Shown here: positions 45,555 through 55,010 of the stretch, piece after piece | Position numbering within the stretch: the stretch's first letter is position 1 | Layout of the letters: every line of letters starts with the position of its first letter | The notes under the pieces: model-generated | Seen by the model: the letters and a program-made list of their open reading frames with translations, nothing else | Database searches by the model: none | What the model was told of the DNA's origin: nothing | Program-made: the position numbers and the translations under genes | Origin: Agrypnia vestita | Lineage: Eukaryota > Arthropoda > Insecta > Trichoptera > Phryganeidae | Direction of reading: 5' to 3' | Assembly (NCBI GenBank): GCA_016648135.1 | Contig: JADDOH010024886.1 | Span: forward strand, 1 to 64,000 | DNA length: 64,000 bases

Positions 45555-45762
45555 TGTGGGGTATAAAAGCAAAGGCAGCAATATAAAAAAAATGAATTCA
45601 GTCATTGAGGATTACTAATATAAATATATAGGAAACTTGATTTTGGAAGAGATAGATACAATCAAGAATTCAGTACATTTTAAATTAGTAATCCTCGGTG
45701 ACTGCATTCAAAAACATTTTAAATTTTTTTGGATATTGCTACCTTCGCTTTTATACCCCACA
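45555..45762. mobile_element. TATAAAAG-ended foldback MITE (family T)
   Basis: TGTGGGGTATAAAAGCAAAG followed by GCAGCAATAT mirrors a right end complementing to TGTGGGGTATAAAAGCGAAG followed by GTAGCAATAT. The inner parts (GAGGATTACTAAT and GAATTCAGTACATT) are also paired. About 208 bp, no coding capacity. A partial copy is at 14501. Confidence 0.8.
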
Positions 45763-46631
45763 AATTATTTAGTCTGCTATACGATCCCCTTCAAAGTATT
45801 TCCCTTCTTAATCGGCGAAAGTGGACCTAAGTTTTTTAAGAAACATTCAAAGTCATCCTCCGTGAGGCTCTTTGGAGCATATGTTTATCCATCAGAGTTT
45901 TTTGATGACGTAGCATGACCCAACGTAATAATTGTACTGTAAGGGCAGAGACATTAGAAATTCCATACCGTACACAATATTATATAAAATCGTTAAAAGG
46001 TTGTCCTTTTTAATTGCTTGAATATCCATTAAACACTAACATTAATGCCTTCAGCTTTAGTGCTGACTGTAAATAATGATTTAACTGCATTAGAAAATCT
46101 GAAACCACTTACCCCTTTAAAACCGACAGCGATGATACCAAATTTACGACGGTAGTAAAATAAGAAAATTCATCGAAGTAAATTCTTAGCGAAATCCGTC
46201 CGTCACTGAAATACTTTCAACAATAAATGTCAGAAGCTCGCGCGCTTAGTTCGGTCTAGGCCTCCCCGAGGTAACGCCGTTGGGAACAATGCGTGCGTTG
46301 GTCGAAATGATTTTGCAAATTTATTGACCATCCTGCAGCAGTGAATTTCAAGACATCAATCATATACGAATATCTTCTATACAGCGTGACATGCAAATTC
46401 TGAATGCTATATTTAGTTAAATTTATTTAATAATATTTGCAGTAAGTAATAATCATTGGATGTGGAGTTATCATAATTCAGACTGACTTACTAACATTCA
46501 TCGGTATGTGTGTGTATTCGACAGAAGAATCAGAGTTGCCATTGTTATTGAATCTGTATTTAGCTTCACTTTGATAAATGATCAATTAATATGGATTCTT
46601 ATGGCCATGATTATTTGTTTCCTTTATATGT
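45763..46631. other. Non-coding, no gene recognised
   Basis: AT-rich with a GC-richer patch at 46190-46300. Nothing supported. Confidence 0.3.
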
Positions 46632-46745
46632 CATCATCATCATCTTCTTCCCCTTGTCCTATTAGGGTCGGGGATCCACTGCATCAACAAGGCGCTTCCA
46701 TTCGTCCATGTCTTGTGCTGATTCTTTCATATATACTTCTTGTTT
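46632..46745 (-). pseudogene. RTE-like LINE extreme C-terminal fragment
   Basis: The minus strand reads KESAQDMDEWKRLVDAVDPR and then stops, followed by a GAAGAAGATGATGATGAT tail. This is the same structural end as the RTE-like insert at 28130 (an EW-R helix, a stop, a GA-rich tail). Heavily truncated. Confidence 0.55.
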
Positions 46746-46837
46746 TATACAAATCGATAGAGTGAGGAATGAATAAATTATAAATAAATTTGGATTTGAA
46801 AGCGTAGTTCTAGTTGTAGCCTAGAATATATAATAAA

Positions 46838-47135
46838 TAAAGATGCGATGGTATCGTCACGTGAAACGTATGGGCGAAAAGAGGGTGGTAAGGAAACTAT
46901 ATGAGGCGTGTAGTGAAGATCCCAGCAACAGAGAACGTCCGCGAAAGACCTGTCACGATCAGATACATTAAATATTGGAGTATAGCCCTATTAAAGGCTT
47001 CAACAACCACAGAGCGTGCGAAGATATACGAATGTGGTCAAAGCAGAAGCGGTGGGTGTGCTAAGGATAAAAGAGTAAGGGGTTCTATCCTCTCTGCCCA
47101 CCCCTGTGGGGTAAAAGCGTATATAAAGTGTGTAT
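46838..47135 (+). pseudogene. LINE reverse transcriptase C-terminal fragment
   Basis: The plus strand reads MRWYRHVKRMGEKRVVRKLY followed by EACSEDPSNRERPRKTCHDQ, then, with frame changes, a stretch with NHRACEDIRM and a tail with LCPPLWGKSVY. RW-HV-RM, RxRPRKT..DQI and the RRAC-like motif match the fragment at 24660-25138. Stops and frame shifts are present. Confidence 0.65.
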
Positions 47136-47856
47136 GCGTAAAATATGTTATTTGAAATCATATTTTTGTTATGTTTTTTATGAAATATATACATTTTATT
47201 ATTGAAACAATGTCAATTTCTAACTTTATAACTTATATAAATAACGAAATATGCTGGAAATTAAGTTTTAAACAAGGCTTATTGGAAAAAGCCGAAACGA
47301 CGGTTCAGGGTTTTTTCGCGAATATTATAAGACTTGGGCTTAATTAGTTGCATAGGATGCACCCCTGTATGCGAGTAGCCCGTAGTTAAAATCTTGAGAA
47401 TAAATTGTGAACTCAATTATCTTTCTTTTTTGGTACAGTACAACCGATACATTTTACTTACATTCCAAGATGTGACTCATCGTTAGCAAGTAATTATTAA
47501 ACTTAATTGCATTTTTTCTATTCCGCATCAGTTAGTCTTTGGTCTGGCAGGAGCAATATACATAGATGGCAGTAGTCTTTAAACACGTCATGCAAAAAAT
47601 TAAAAGAAGTTGATTGAATGTATATGCGTCCATAGGAAACAATAAAAGAACTAGATTCTACGTACAGCAACGTGGTATGGTGACCTAGATACCGATGAGG
47701 ATGCAAGAAATAATATGTTGGCAAGATTATACATCACCTCAATATGAAATATGTTTAGATGGTTCCAAACGTAATGTAGAAAAAAAAACAGATCAATAAG
47801 AAGTATGAATAAAACTAGTCGAACCGACCCACGGCTTCGGTTATATATACGACTGT
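47136..47856. other. Non-coding, no feature recognised
   Basis: AT-rich. Nothing supported. Confidence 0.3.
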
Positions 47857-48140
47857 TTTGTGTGAGGTGTCTCATAGCCAGTAGCAAAAATTCATATTAT
47901 TTATTTACACTTTGGGTAAATTGTCAACAGTTCAACGAAACAAGCCACATCAAAGTTTACATTTTTTTCTCAATATTTCTGATTTATCGTTTGTAAGACT
48001 ATCATGCAAGTAAGTGTAAGTTATATTATTATTAATATTAAAAGTTAATTTGCTTTGATAGAGGTCGAATCTGGTTCAAATTTATCCACGGTTTTAATCA
48101 TTTAAATGACTTGTATCGAAGCGAATAAAGTTTTAATATT
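47857..48140. mobile_element. TA-MITE fragment (family P, GGTGTCTCA subfamily)
   Basis: AGGTGTCTCATAGCCAGTAG, then ACTTTGGGTAAATTGTCAAC, CACATCAAAGTTTACATTTT and TTTTAATCATTTAAATGACTTG match in order the end at 63887 and the core of family P. The right arm is not recognisable. Confidence 0.55.
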
Positions 48141-48458
48141 CGACATTTTTGTCGTAGAGTATATCATATAATATGTATACTCGTAGGTATATTCATATTA
48201 GATATATTTTTAAGTTTTTCACAGGTAAAAGATAACGAAAATAAGCACATATTAAGATTTCTAACTCACTTTCATCCTGGCTCTTGCCCCGAACAGTCGG
48301 GTTTTACTCGTCGGTTTTTCGGCAGGATTCAAAATAGAAGGCCCTTGAGAATGAATAGTGTTATCTGTTCGAAACGTCGGGAGTGTAAAGTCCTTTTTGG
48401 GACTATTTGATCAGGGTTACCCCAGAAAATAATTCGTTGTAATAGATATATACATATA

Positions 48459-48900
48459 CAATGTGTAACAGAGCTAGTCCACAATACATTACACGTAGCT
48501 TCCTGCATTAATTATGAGTCGAAAATGTTTAAACAACCATGATCTTAACATCAATAGTTATGGAGATATGCGACATCAAAGTTTACATTTTTTTCAATAT
48601 TGAATAAAATTATAAAAACCCTACGAAAATTTCAATTGAATTTTTTCCAACTGGAAGTTTTTATCATTTTATTTGACTTGTATTATAGTGAATGAATTTT
48701 TCATATTCGATATAAATGTAATGATAGTCCAATGTTTTACAAAAAAAATTGTTAGAGATATTGAAAAAAAAAATGCGAACTTCGATGTCGCATATTTCCA
48801 TAACCATCAATATTAATTAGGTGATGGTTGCTTGTAAATTTTCATAATCCAGGCAGGAATCCATCTGCAAAGCATTGTGGGCAAGCTATGTTACACCCTG
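48459..48900. mobile_element. Palindromic TA-MITE (family P), nested in a hAT remnant
   Basis: The left end CAATGTGTAACAGAGCTAG mirrors a right end complementing to CAGGGTGTAACATAGCTTG. The core ATCATTTTATTTGACTTGTA and GCAGGAATCCATCTGC are shared with the family. TA lies at 48457-48458 and 48901-48902. The right flank (48903-48949) is a hAT-like end, so the MITE landed inside an older element. Confidence 0.75.
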
Positions 48901-48902
48901 TA

Positions 48903-48949
48903 TAGCTGGTAACAGCATGACCCAAGTTTATGCCTACTGCACACCACTT
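48903..48949 (-). mobile_element. hAT element end fragment
   Basis: The complement reads AGTGGTGTGCAGTAGGCATA followed by AACTTGGGTCATGCTGTTACC. This matches the left end of the hAT element at 5002 (CAGTGGCGTGCAGTGGGTAT, then AAACTTAGGTTATGCGGTGACC) with several substitutions. Confidence 0.65.
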
Positions 48950-49503
48950 TAAAAAAGTAACCCATAAAAACCGAGTTTTTATTATACTCCCTTTCTTTGT
49001 AAAATATAACAACAATTCAAGACGAATTAAAACATATAACATAACACTAAACTAACAGCAATTTAATATGTTTCTAAAATGTCAGATGTTTTGAGCTTTG
49101 ATAAGACACTTCATGCTTTGAAGATTAAATTCTAAAAACATTTGTCAGTCAATTTAGATTTTCGACATTCGTAGTGAAGTACCTATTATGTATACCGACG
49201 GAGTAATTCAAATTTAGAAAATATTCCGCGACGTTATCGGGCCGCCGTTGCTAATCAAACTTTTCTAATGATTCCAATTTGAAAAAACCGATACAATTTC
49301 TAAAAATCCTAAATTATACTATAATTATTAATTTTTTAACGAAAATTTGACAGATCTTCTTGATCGTCGCCACGAGTCTACTTGCCAAGTTTCAGCTCGA
49401 TTGGATCACGGGAAAGGGGTCAAAAATCGATCCAAATTTTTTTTTGACGGCAAGCCGGCAAGCAAGCGAGCGTACGCCGCGAGTTAATATAAAGGGAGTA
49501 AAA
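48950..49503 (+). repeat. ACTCCC-ended repeat, family X, copy 2
   Basis: Starts TTAAAAAAGTAACCCATAAA, then TTATTATACTCCCTTTCTTT, and ends GCGAGTTAATATAAAGGGAG. It contains the shared phrases GACGTTATCGGGCCGCCGTT and TTTCAGCTCGATTGGATCAC. It is the reverse complement of the copy at 56268. Confidence 0.7.
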
Positions 49504-49589
49504 ATGGCTTACGTGCGAGTATGTCAAAAGATTGTGTTGCAATTTTCAGTCTCGCAAACGGAACAAAGAATTGTTCCCTTTCGGTTAAT

Positions 49590-50045
49590 TTAATATTTAA
49601 CAACGGCATTGTTCCCGCGCCGCGGCACGCGCTGGACACAAAGCTCTTCGCAAATCCGAATGAGCCGTAAAATCGATCTCGAGGGCCTCGGATCGGAAAG
49701 GGACTCGTAAACATAATAATCCCTCGCGCGCTAATCTCGCGATTTGTTATAGTTTTGTTTGACGGGTCGTGGGAACGCCCGCCGGCCGCCCGCGCCTCGG
49801 GTTATTGAATACCGGCTGTGCCCCGCGCGGGCAGGTCGCGTTAACGACGTCATTGTTTCAAATGACAGCCTGAACCGTGGCGAACCTCGGAAACCGCAAG
49901 AGAGGGTTGGAAACCGAGAAAAGCGCGAACAAAGAACGGACCTTCGAAGGATTGTAAACTTTGAGTGATGTGTCTGGGTGGTCTGCAATATTGCGTGGAC
50001 GCATGTTTTCGTGGTCCCCAATGAATACATTCTGTTGCAATGGCT
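49590..50045. other. GC-rich island
   Basis: Strongly GC-rich, CpG-rich and non-repetitive within the window; 49750-49840 is the densest part. Overlapping open frames on both strands (for example 49731-50030 minus) have no recognised domain. A candidate regulatory island adjoining a family X insertion. Confidence 0.4.
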
Positions 50046-51361
50046 TGACTTATGGCATTTACGTCACGACCCCACCCCTTTTTGTCTCAGCTACATTTTT
50101 TCGCTACCCTTTACTTGAAGGAAAATAAAATACCGCCTTAGGTGAGTCCAGCTTCCAATTCTTTCGTTATACACTCCACTTAACGTCCAAATTTATCCCT
50201 CCATCTTCCATCCTTATTAATCCTGTCAATTAACCTCTTCAAAATTAAATTATTACGCCATGAGGCCTACCTACTACTATACTGAAACCAGCACAAAAAT
50301 ACATAGGTTTGAGAAAATCGCGTAGATGTATTGTGACCTCACCGGGTAACGAACCCGTAAGAGGAGAGGGCCGCCCTTAGGAAGAAGTGGTTTAAAAACG
50401 TATAAGTTCATTCAGCGGTCGCTTTAGTAAAATTTATGAAAAAAATTGTATTCAAAACAGGTCCCTCAAATTTTTTTTAAAATCAAAATATTTTGGAGGT
50501 GCTGAATATCGATTGTGGTACCTATCACATGCTAAGCCATCGCCCTAATCTTGCTATTCCCCTATTTGATTTTGGTAGCAATTTTGTCCTATGAATAAAT
50601 AAGGCTGTTTTTTGTTGGAATATAATACCGATATTTATATTTTTGATAATTTAATTTTATATTATTATACAAACAGTCTTAATTTTTTTCTTATTTTAAT
50701 GAAGCAAATGTGACCCCTGGTGAAATTTACAGCAAGCTTGTGTTAATAAAGAGCTTAACATATTGTTGAATAGCTATTTTCACATCTTAGCGAGCAATTT
50801 ATCATCTTGTTATTCCCCATATTTGAAAATAGTATAATTGGATGACAATTTATTTTATGTTTTACTTAATTAATATACGTCGGTATCGAAACCAGTCAGC
50901 GTCAAATCAATCAAACTGGTTCGTACAAAACTAGATTTAAAAAAAAAAAAATATCTAATAAATGAAACTTAATATTTTAACAATGTTTTGTGTTGTCTAG
51001 TTTAATAATTGACGATTCCTCAGCTATAAGACTGGACAATGACGGTGATGACAGTAGATTGATGGCACTTTGCAATAATGGTCTGCAATAATGGTCATAA
51101 AATATAGAAAAAGGAAAAATAATAATCCTCTATGTAAAATGGGAATTATTATATTATTCTATCGTTATCGGCTATTAATTTGTGATTATTCATTACAAAT
51201 TAAATGAAACATAAATTAACTTGGTTTAAACCACTATATAATTTTTACAAGAACCGGTTGGGGACCACCGTTCCTTCTTCAGTCTTAACTAAAAACTAAA
51301 CAAGGCAAAATGTGGGAAATTGTATTTTTTTGGCAAATTGTTTTAGTTTGTAGATATCTAC
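50046..51361. other. Non-coding, no gene recognised
   Basis: CACCGGGTAACGAACCCG near 50340 resembles a tRNA T-arm complement, but no tRNA fold follows. The remainder is AT-rich. Confidence 0.3.
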
Positions 51362-51560
51362 ACGCTACATACTCTTATATGATCACACTACATTGATACA
51401 CTAAATATTAAATATGTAAATGCATGTCGCTGGAGCAGGCCGAAGACACTTGTAATTGGGATTGTAGGCCGAGTTTTAAATAATAATGTATAGATTTTAT
51501 ATATTTTGTATCCAGTATTCTGTTAAAGGTCTCATTGAAAAATAAATAAAATAAAATGCA
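51362..51560 (+). mobile_element. LINE 3' end fragment (family J3), copy 3
   Basis: ATGATCACACTACATTGATA through CGAAGACACTTGTAATTGGG and GTATCCAGTATTCTGTTAAA to AAAAATAAATAAAATAAAAT. Reverse complement of the fragment at 40258. The A-rich tail marks the 3' end of a retroposon. Confidence 0.65.
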
Positions 51561-51987
51561 ATTATTTCCAACATTCAAGTTCCTTCTATTTTTACATAAT
51601 AGAAATGCGTGCTGTAGACACTTTTAATTGTAGATTTGAAATAACCATTTTTTATGATTTTTTCGTATTCATCCTGAAGCAGAAATCGCGGTTCCGAAAC
51701 CGGTCGGTGTTACCAAAAATATTGTATTTTAAACCAAGTGAATTTGTGTTTAATTTAATCAATATACATATAAAGAAACCCGTGTTCCCCTACCCGCCAA
51801 GTTTTCTCCACAACCAGCCACAACCACCCACCGGTGGTTATGGTGATAAATAGCCCATGGTGTCACATCAAAAATATGCGAGTTTGGTGGGGGTGGCTGT
51901 GCGTGGATGGGAGTGGGTGACGAACACATTGTTTTGTTATGGGAAGGCCGCAAATGATTCAGATTGTTTCGAAATAGGCGCGCCGAC

Positions 51988-52195
51988 TGTGTCGGTGAGT
52001 CTAGGAGGTTCCGGAAAAACCTGCTCTAGAAAGTTCTGGAAGGAGAAGGTTCTAGAAAATTCCCGAAAGTTCTATAAGGTTCTAAACTGAATGTGTCGGT
52101 GTGTCTAGAAGGTTCCTGTACATTCAATAAATTTCTCGAAAGTTCTGGAAAGAGAATGTTCTAGAAGGTTCGCGAAAGTTCTATGACGATCCAAA
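51988..52195 (+). repeat. 104-bp tandem duplication
   Basis: Two units starting TGTGTCGGTGAGTCTAGGAG (51988) and TGTGTCGGTGTGTCTAGAAG (52092), each ending with a TTCTAGAA-rich block and GCGAAAGTTCTATGA or its variant. Confidence 0.8.
52024..52181. promoter_or_regulatory. Clustered heat-shock elements (HSF binding sites)
   Basis: Heat-shock factor trimers bind alternating GAA and TTC blocks spaced by two bases. Here six such blocks are perfectly phased at 52045-52072 (GAA..TTC..GAA..TTC..GAA..TTC) and six again at 52154-52181. Four more are at 52133-52150 (TTCTCGAAAGTTCTGGAA), and three plus one near-match are at 52024-52041 (CTCTAGAAAGTTCTGGAA). Three blocks suffice for a canonical site. Binding is inferred from sequence only. 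Confidence 0.8.
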
Positions 52196-52242
52196 CAGTG
52201 TACTAAAAATTTACGCGTGCGAAGCCTCGCAGGCACAGCTAG

Positions 52243-52833
52243 TTATGATATAATATCATCCGAGGAAGAGTACTCAAAAATAGAGATGTCTTTGTGAAGT
52301 CCATCATAATTTCGTTCATTGCAGCAACGGGGATAATTTGCGAGTAATGCCAATATTGACAAATCGAAGTAACTGTTTGGTGTTTCGTTTGTCCTACTCC
52401 ACCGAGAACAATTTCGTTCTCAATAGTTCGTCGATTGGATGTCGCAAGCAGAAATCGAAATAGTATGAGAGAATCGATTATTTGTCCTGCGATATTAATT
52501 CATATCCACGACTCCGTGGGACCGACGCGGTCATCCGGCCAGCGCCATTAATCACGTCAGCGGGCCAATTTGCCTAAGAGTATCGGTGCAACGAGCGATT
52601 TGCTGCATTCCTGGGAGGAGGACCAAGCGGCCTTCCGAAGGGATGCACTCTTGCTTCAGTTTTTTGCATTTCAATTTAGTAGAAATTTTTTAAAACAATC
52701 AAAATACAAGAACAAAAAAAAACACGTATTAAAATAATATTAAATCAAAAACAATTCTTTAATAATAGATAGTTCATATACCCAAATTGAATAATTAAAC
52801 AATATTTTTATATGAAAGTATGTTCAAAGAACA
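52243..52833. other. Non-coding; GC-richer island at 52420-52660
   Basis: 52420-52660 is GC-richer and non-repetitive and includes CGCCATTAATCACGTCAG, a homeodomain-like TTAAT core. The remainder is AT-rich. Confidence 0.35.
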
Positions 52834-52951
52834 GGTATCATTACCAGCTGAGGAATCTATGTACGCTACTAGTTAATTAGAAAAGACTACATATGTCTCA
52901 TAGCATAGACCAATCAAATAAATGAAAGGTTCTTGAATTCAAAGATATATA

Positions 52952-54236
52952 TTAGGTCCTTACATATGAAATTGGCGTTTTGCCATACTGGCAAATTTGA
53001 TCTCAAATATCTTCTCTTTGGTTAGGAATTCCAAATCAAAATTTATACAGCTATTTACTCGTGTATTTGTGTTTTGAAAATTATAATTCATTTGTTTTTT
53101 CCTCAATTGTTTTTTTCTTTGCGTCACTCAGTTTACAAAATGAAAAACTTGAAATATCGCGTTATTTACGAGTACGAGTTCCACCGTGGCACCAGTGCTG
53201 CAGAAACAGCTCGAAGGATTAATGATGTGTATGGCGACGGTGCCGCAAAAGAAAACACAGTGCGTTTTTGGTTCCAACGTTTTCGTTCTGGAAATTTCGA
53301 CCTGCAGAACAAGCCCCGTGGATGGCCGGAGACCAAAGTTGATAATGAAGAATTGAAGGCTATTGTGGAAGCGGATCCATCGCAAACCACATCCGAGTTA
53401 GCTGCAGGCTGCGGTGTTAGTGATAAAACTGTTTTAATCCACCTGAAGCAAATTGGTAAGGTGAAAAAGCTTGAAAGGTGGGTACCTCACGAATTGAGTG
53501 AAGCAAATCAACAAACGCGCATTGACTGCTGCGTTGCATTACTAAACCGGCACAATAATGAAGGGATTTTAAATCGAATCATTACCTGTGATGAAAAGCG
53601 GATCCTGTACGATAATCGGAAGCGCTCATCGCAATGGCTGAACCCTGCCGAACCAGCCAAACCATGCCCCAAGCGAAAATTGACTCCAAAAAGTTACTTG
53701 TGAGCGTGTGGTGGACTAGTGCTGGTGTCGTTCACTACAGCTTTCTTAAATCTGGCCAGACGATTACGGCAGATGTCTATTGTCAGCAACTGCAAACAAT
53801 GATGGAAAAGCTAGCTGCTAAACAACCGAGGCTGGTTAATCGCTCTAGGCCACTGCTGCTTCATGATAACGCTAAACCACACACTGCACAACAGACGGCT
53901 ACCAAATTAGAGGAGCTTCAATTGGAATGTCTAAGACATCCACCGTACTCTCCGGACCTTGCCCCAACAGATTACCATTTTTTCGAAATTTGGATAACTT
54001 CTTGCAGAGGAAAAAATTCAACTCCGATGGGGCAGTCCAAACCGCCTTCAAAGATTTTATTGATTCCCGTCCGAATGGATTTTTTTAGTAAAGGGATCGA
54101 TGAACTACCTTTGAGATGGCAAAAGTGCATAGATAGCAATGGTACATACTTTGATTAAATAAATATATTATAATAAAAAAAAATCGGCTTTATGTTCCTC
54201 CCATACTAAACGCCAATTTCATATGTAAGGGCCTAA
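52952..54236 (+). mobile_element. Mariner element, cecropia-type, copy 3
   Basis: 1285 bp, the same length as copy 1, with TA at 52950-52951 and 54237-54238. The right terminal repeat has one change (AAGGGCC for AAGGACC). Otherwise nearly identical to copies 1 and 2. Confidence 0.95.
53140..54158 (+). pseudogene. Mariner transposase with three homopolymer indels (copy 3)
   Basis: Starts at the same ATG (MKNLKYR). The frame is open to 53703, where one A is missing from an A6 run (CCAAAAAG), shifting it. A T is missing from the run after TACCA near 53975, so the sequence leaves frame after TDYHF. A third indel near 54082 (GGATTTTTTTAG for GGTTTTTTTAG) brings it back to the normal end. Substitutions include CDEKR for CDEKW, HDNAKPH for HDNARPH and GWPETK for GRPETK. 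As written it encodes no full transposase. Because all three indels sit in homopolymers, sequencing error cannot be excluded. Confidence 0.9.
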
Positions 54237-54420
54237 TAATATAGAACTTTCAAAAATTTGATAATGTGTGGATGTTCTTACGATAGAATTGGTGATGTTG
54301 CATTGTGTAGAGTGATCACTTAAGCCAGCTCATACGGGCTATAGCATCAGATACTTCCATACACTTTTCCCATATGTAAATAGCTTCGTCTCTGTGAGAC
54401 TTCTATAATTTATCATAATT

Positions 54421-54871
54421 GAATAATTTAAATTACAAAGCGCTTCGATCCAAAGATTTTTTTTTTTGGGATCGAAATTTCGCATCCCGTGGCACCAGGG
54501 TAGTGCATCTGACGATGGACCCTGTAATTGGGACGGAGCGTGCAAGGAAGGAATCGGTGAGAAGGTCTCACGTGCCCGATAGACGGACAGACGTAGACTG
54601 ATGTGTGGATAGGCGCAGCCAAACATACAAATTGAATGCTCTAAATGTAGCCCGCAGCGCGCAGCTCACGAAGATCGCATGGCATGACGATTTATGTATG
54701 GGAAAGATATTGGACGGCTGTAATTTGCACTTTACCCCCGACACGTGATCGAAATTGAAATTGAATGTTTTATGAATACATCACGCATGCCTTAGATTTA
54801 ATATTGCATTCATATCATATTTATCTGCTCTCGATAATAATCAAATATATTTACTTCCACGACCATGGACG
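54421..54871. other. Non-coding, no gene recognised
   Basis: Includes GC-richer patches at 54480-54720 with no recognised frame. Confidence 0.3.
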
Positions 54872-54875
54872 TTAA

Positions 54876-54930
54876 GGCGATCGTCCAGCAAAGTAAGCAA
54901 ATTTCACAATTTTTTCTCATATTTCACAAT
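54876..54930 (+). mobile_element. Truncated end of palindromic TTAA element (family Q)
   Basis: TTAA at 54872-54875 is followed by GGCGATCGTCCAGCAAAGTA and CAAATTTCACAATTTTTTCT, matching the left ends at 43228 and 43772. Homology stops near 54925, just before the satellite region. Confidence 0.7.
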
Positions 54931-54938
54931 TTAAAGGT

Positions 54939-55010
54939 TAAGAGGTACGCCATAAAAGCGTAATTTTCAGCACAAAATATCACTTTTAAGGCGTACCTTA
55001 ACCTTTAAAT
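54939..55010. repeat. Inverted repeat at the head of the satellite
   Basis: AATTTAAAGGTTAAG followed by AGGTACGCC (about 54939-54964) mirrors GGCGTACCTTAACCTTTAAA (54990-55009), the start of the first monomer. Confidence 0.7.

Larger units (their letters stand above)
51759..52242 (+). mobile_element. Probable non-autonomous Helitron carrying heat-shock elements
   Basis: The 3' end is well formed: a perfect 5-bp stem TGCGA-AGCC-TCGCA at 52218-52231, seven bases, then CTAG at 52239-52242, followed by host T. A plausible 5' end is TCAATATACATATAAAGAAA at 51759 preceded by host A, giving the A|TC...CTAG|T pattern of Helitrons. The 3' hairpin matches the decayed Helitron at 34771. The 5' end is less sure than the 3' end. 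No Rep/helicase is encoded. The interior includes a 104-bp tandem duplication (51988-52195) packed with heat-shock elements. Confidence 0.65.
52834..54420 (+). repeat. Dispersed repeat family Y, copy 3, split by mariner copy 3
   Basis: The left part (52834-52951) runs GGTATCATTACCAGCTG, AGAAAAGACTACATATGTC, AATCAAATAAATGAAAG. The right part (54237-54420) runs AATGTGTGGATGTTCTTACG, GTGATCACTTAAGCCAGC, GTCTCTGTGAGACTTCTA. Together they are continuous with the plus orientation of the copy at 28031, so mariner inserted at a TA inside this repeat. Confidence 0.8.

Noticed and set aside
46508..46765. 85-residue open frame with a serine run
   Set aside because: It runs antisense over an RTE-like LINE 3' tail; the serine run is the (TCA)n tail complement.
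49731..50040. Overlapping frames of 60-99 residues
   Set aside because: A GC-rich island with open frames on both strands and no domain; more likely non-coding.
50335..50365. Possible tRNA on the minus strand (GGGTTCGTTACCCGG)
   Set aside because: Only the T-arm-like piece is present; there is no A-box or cloverleaf.
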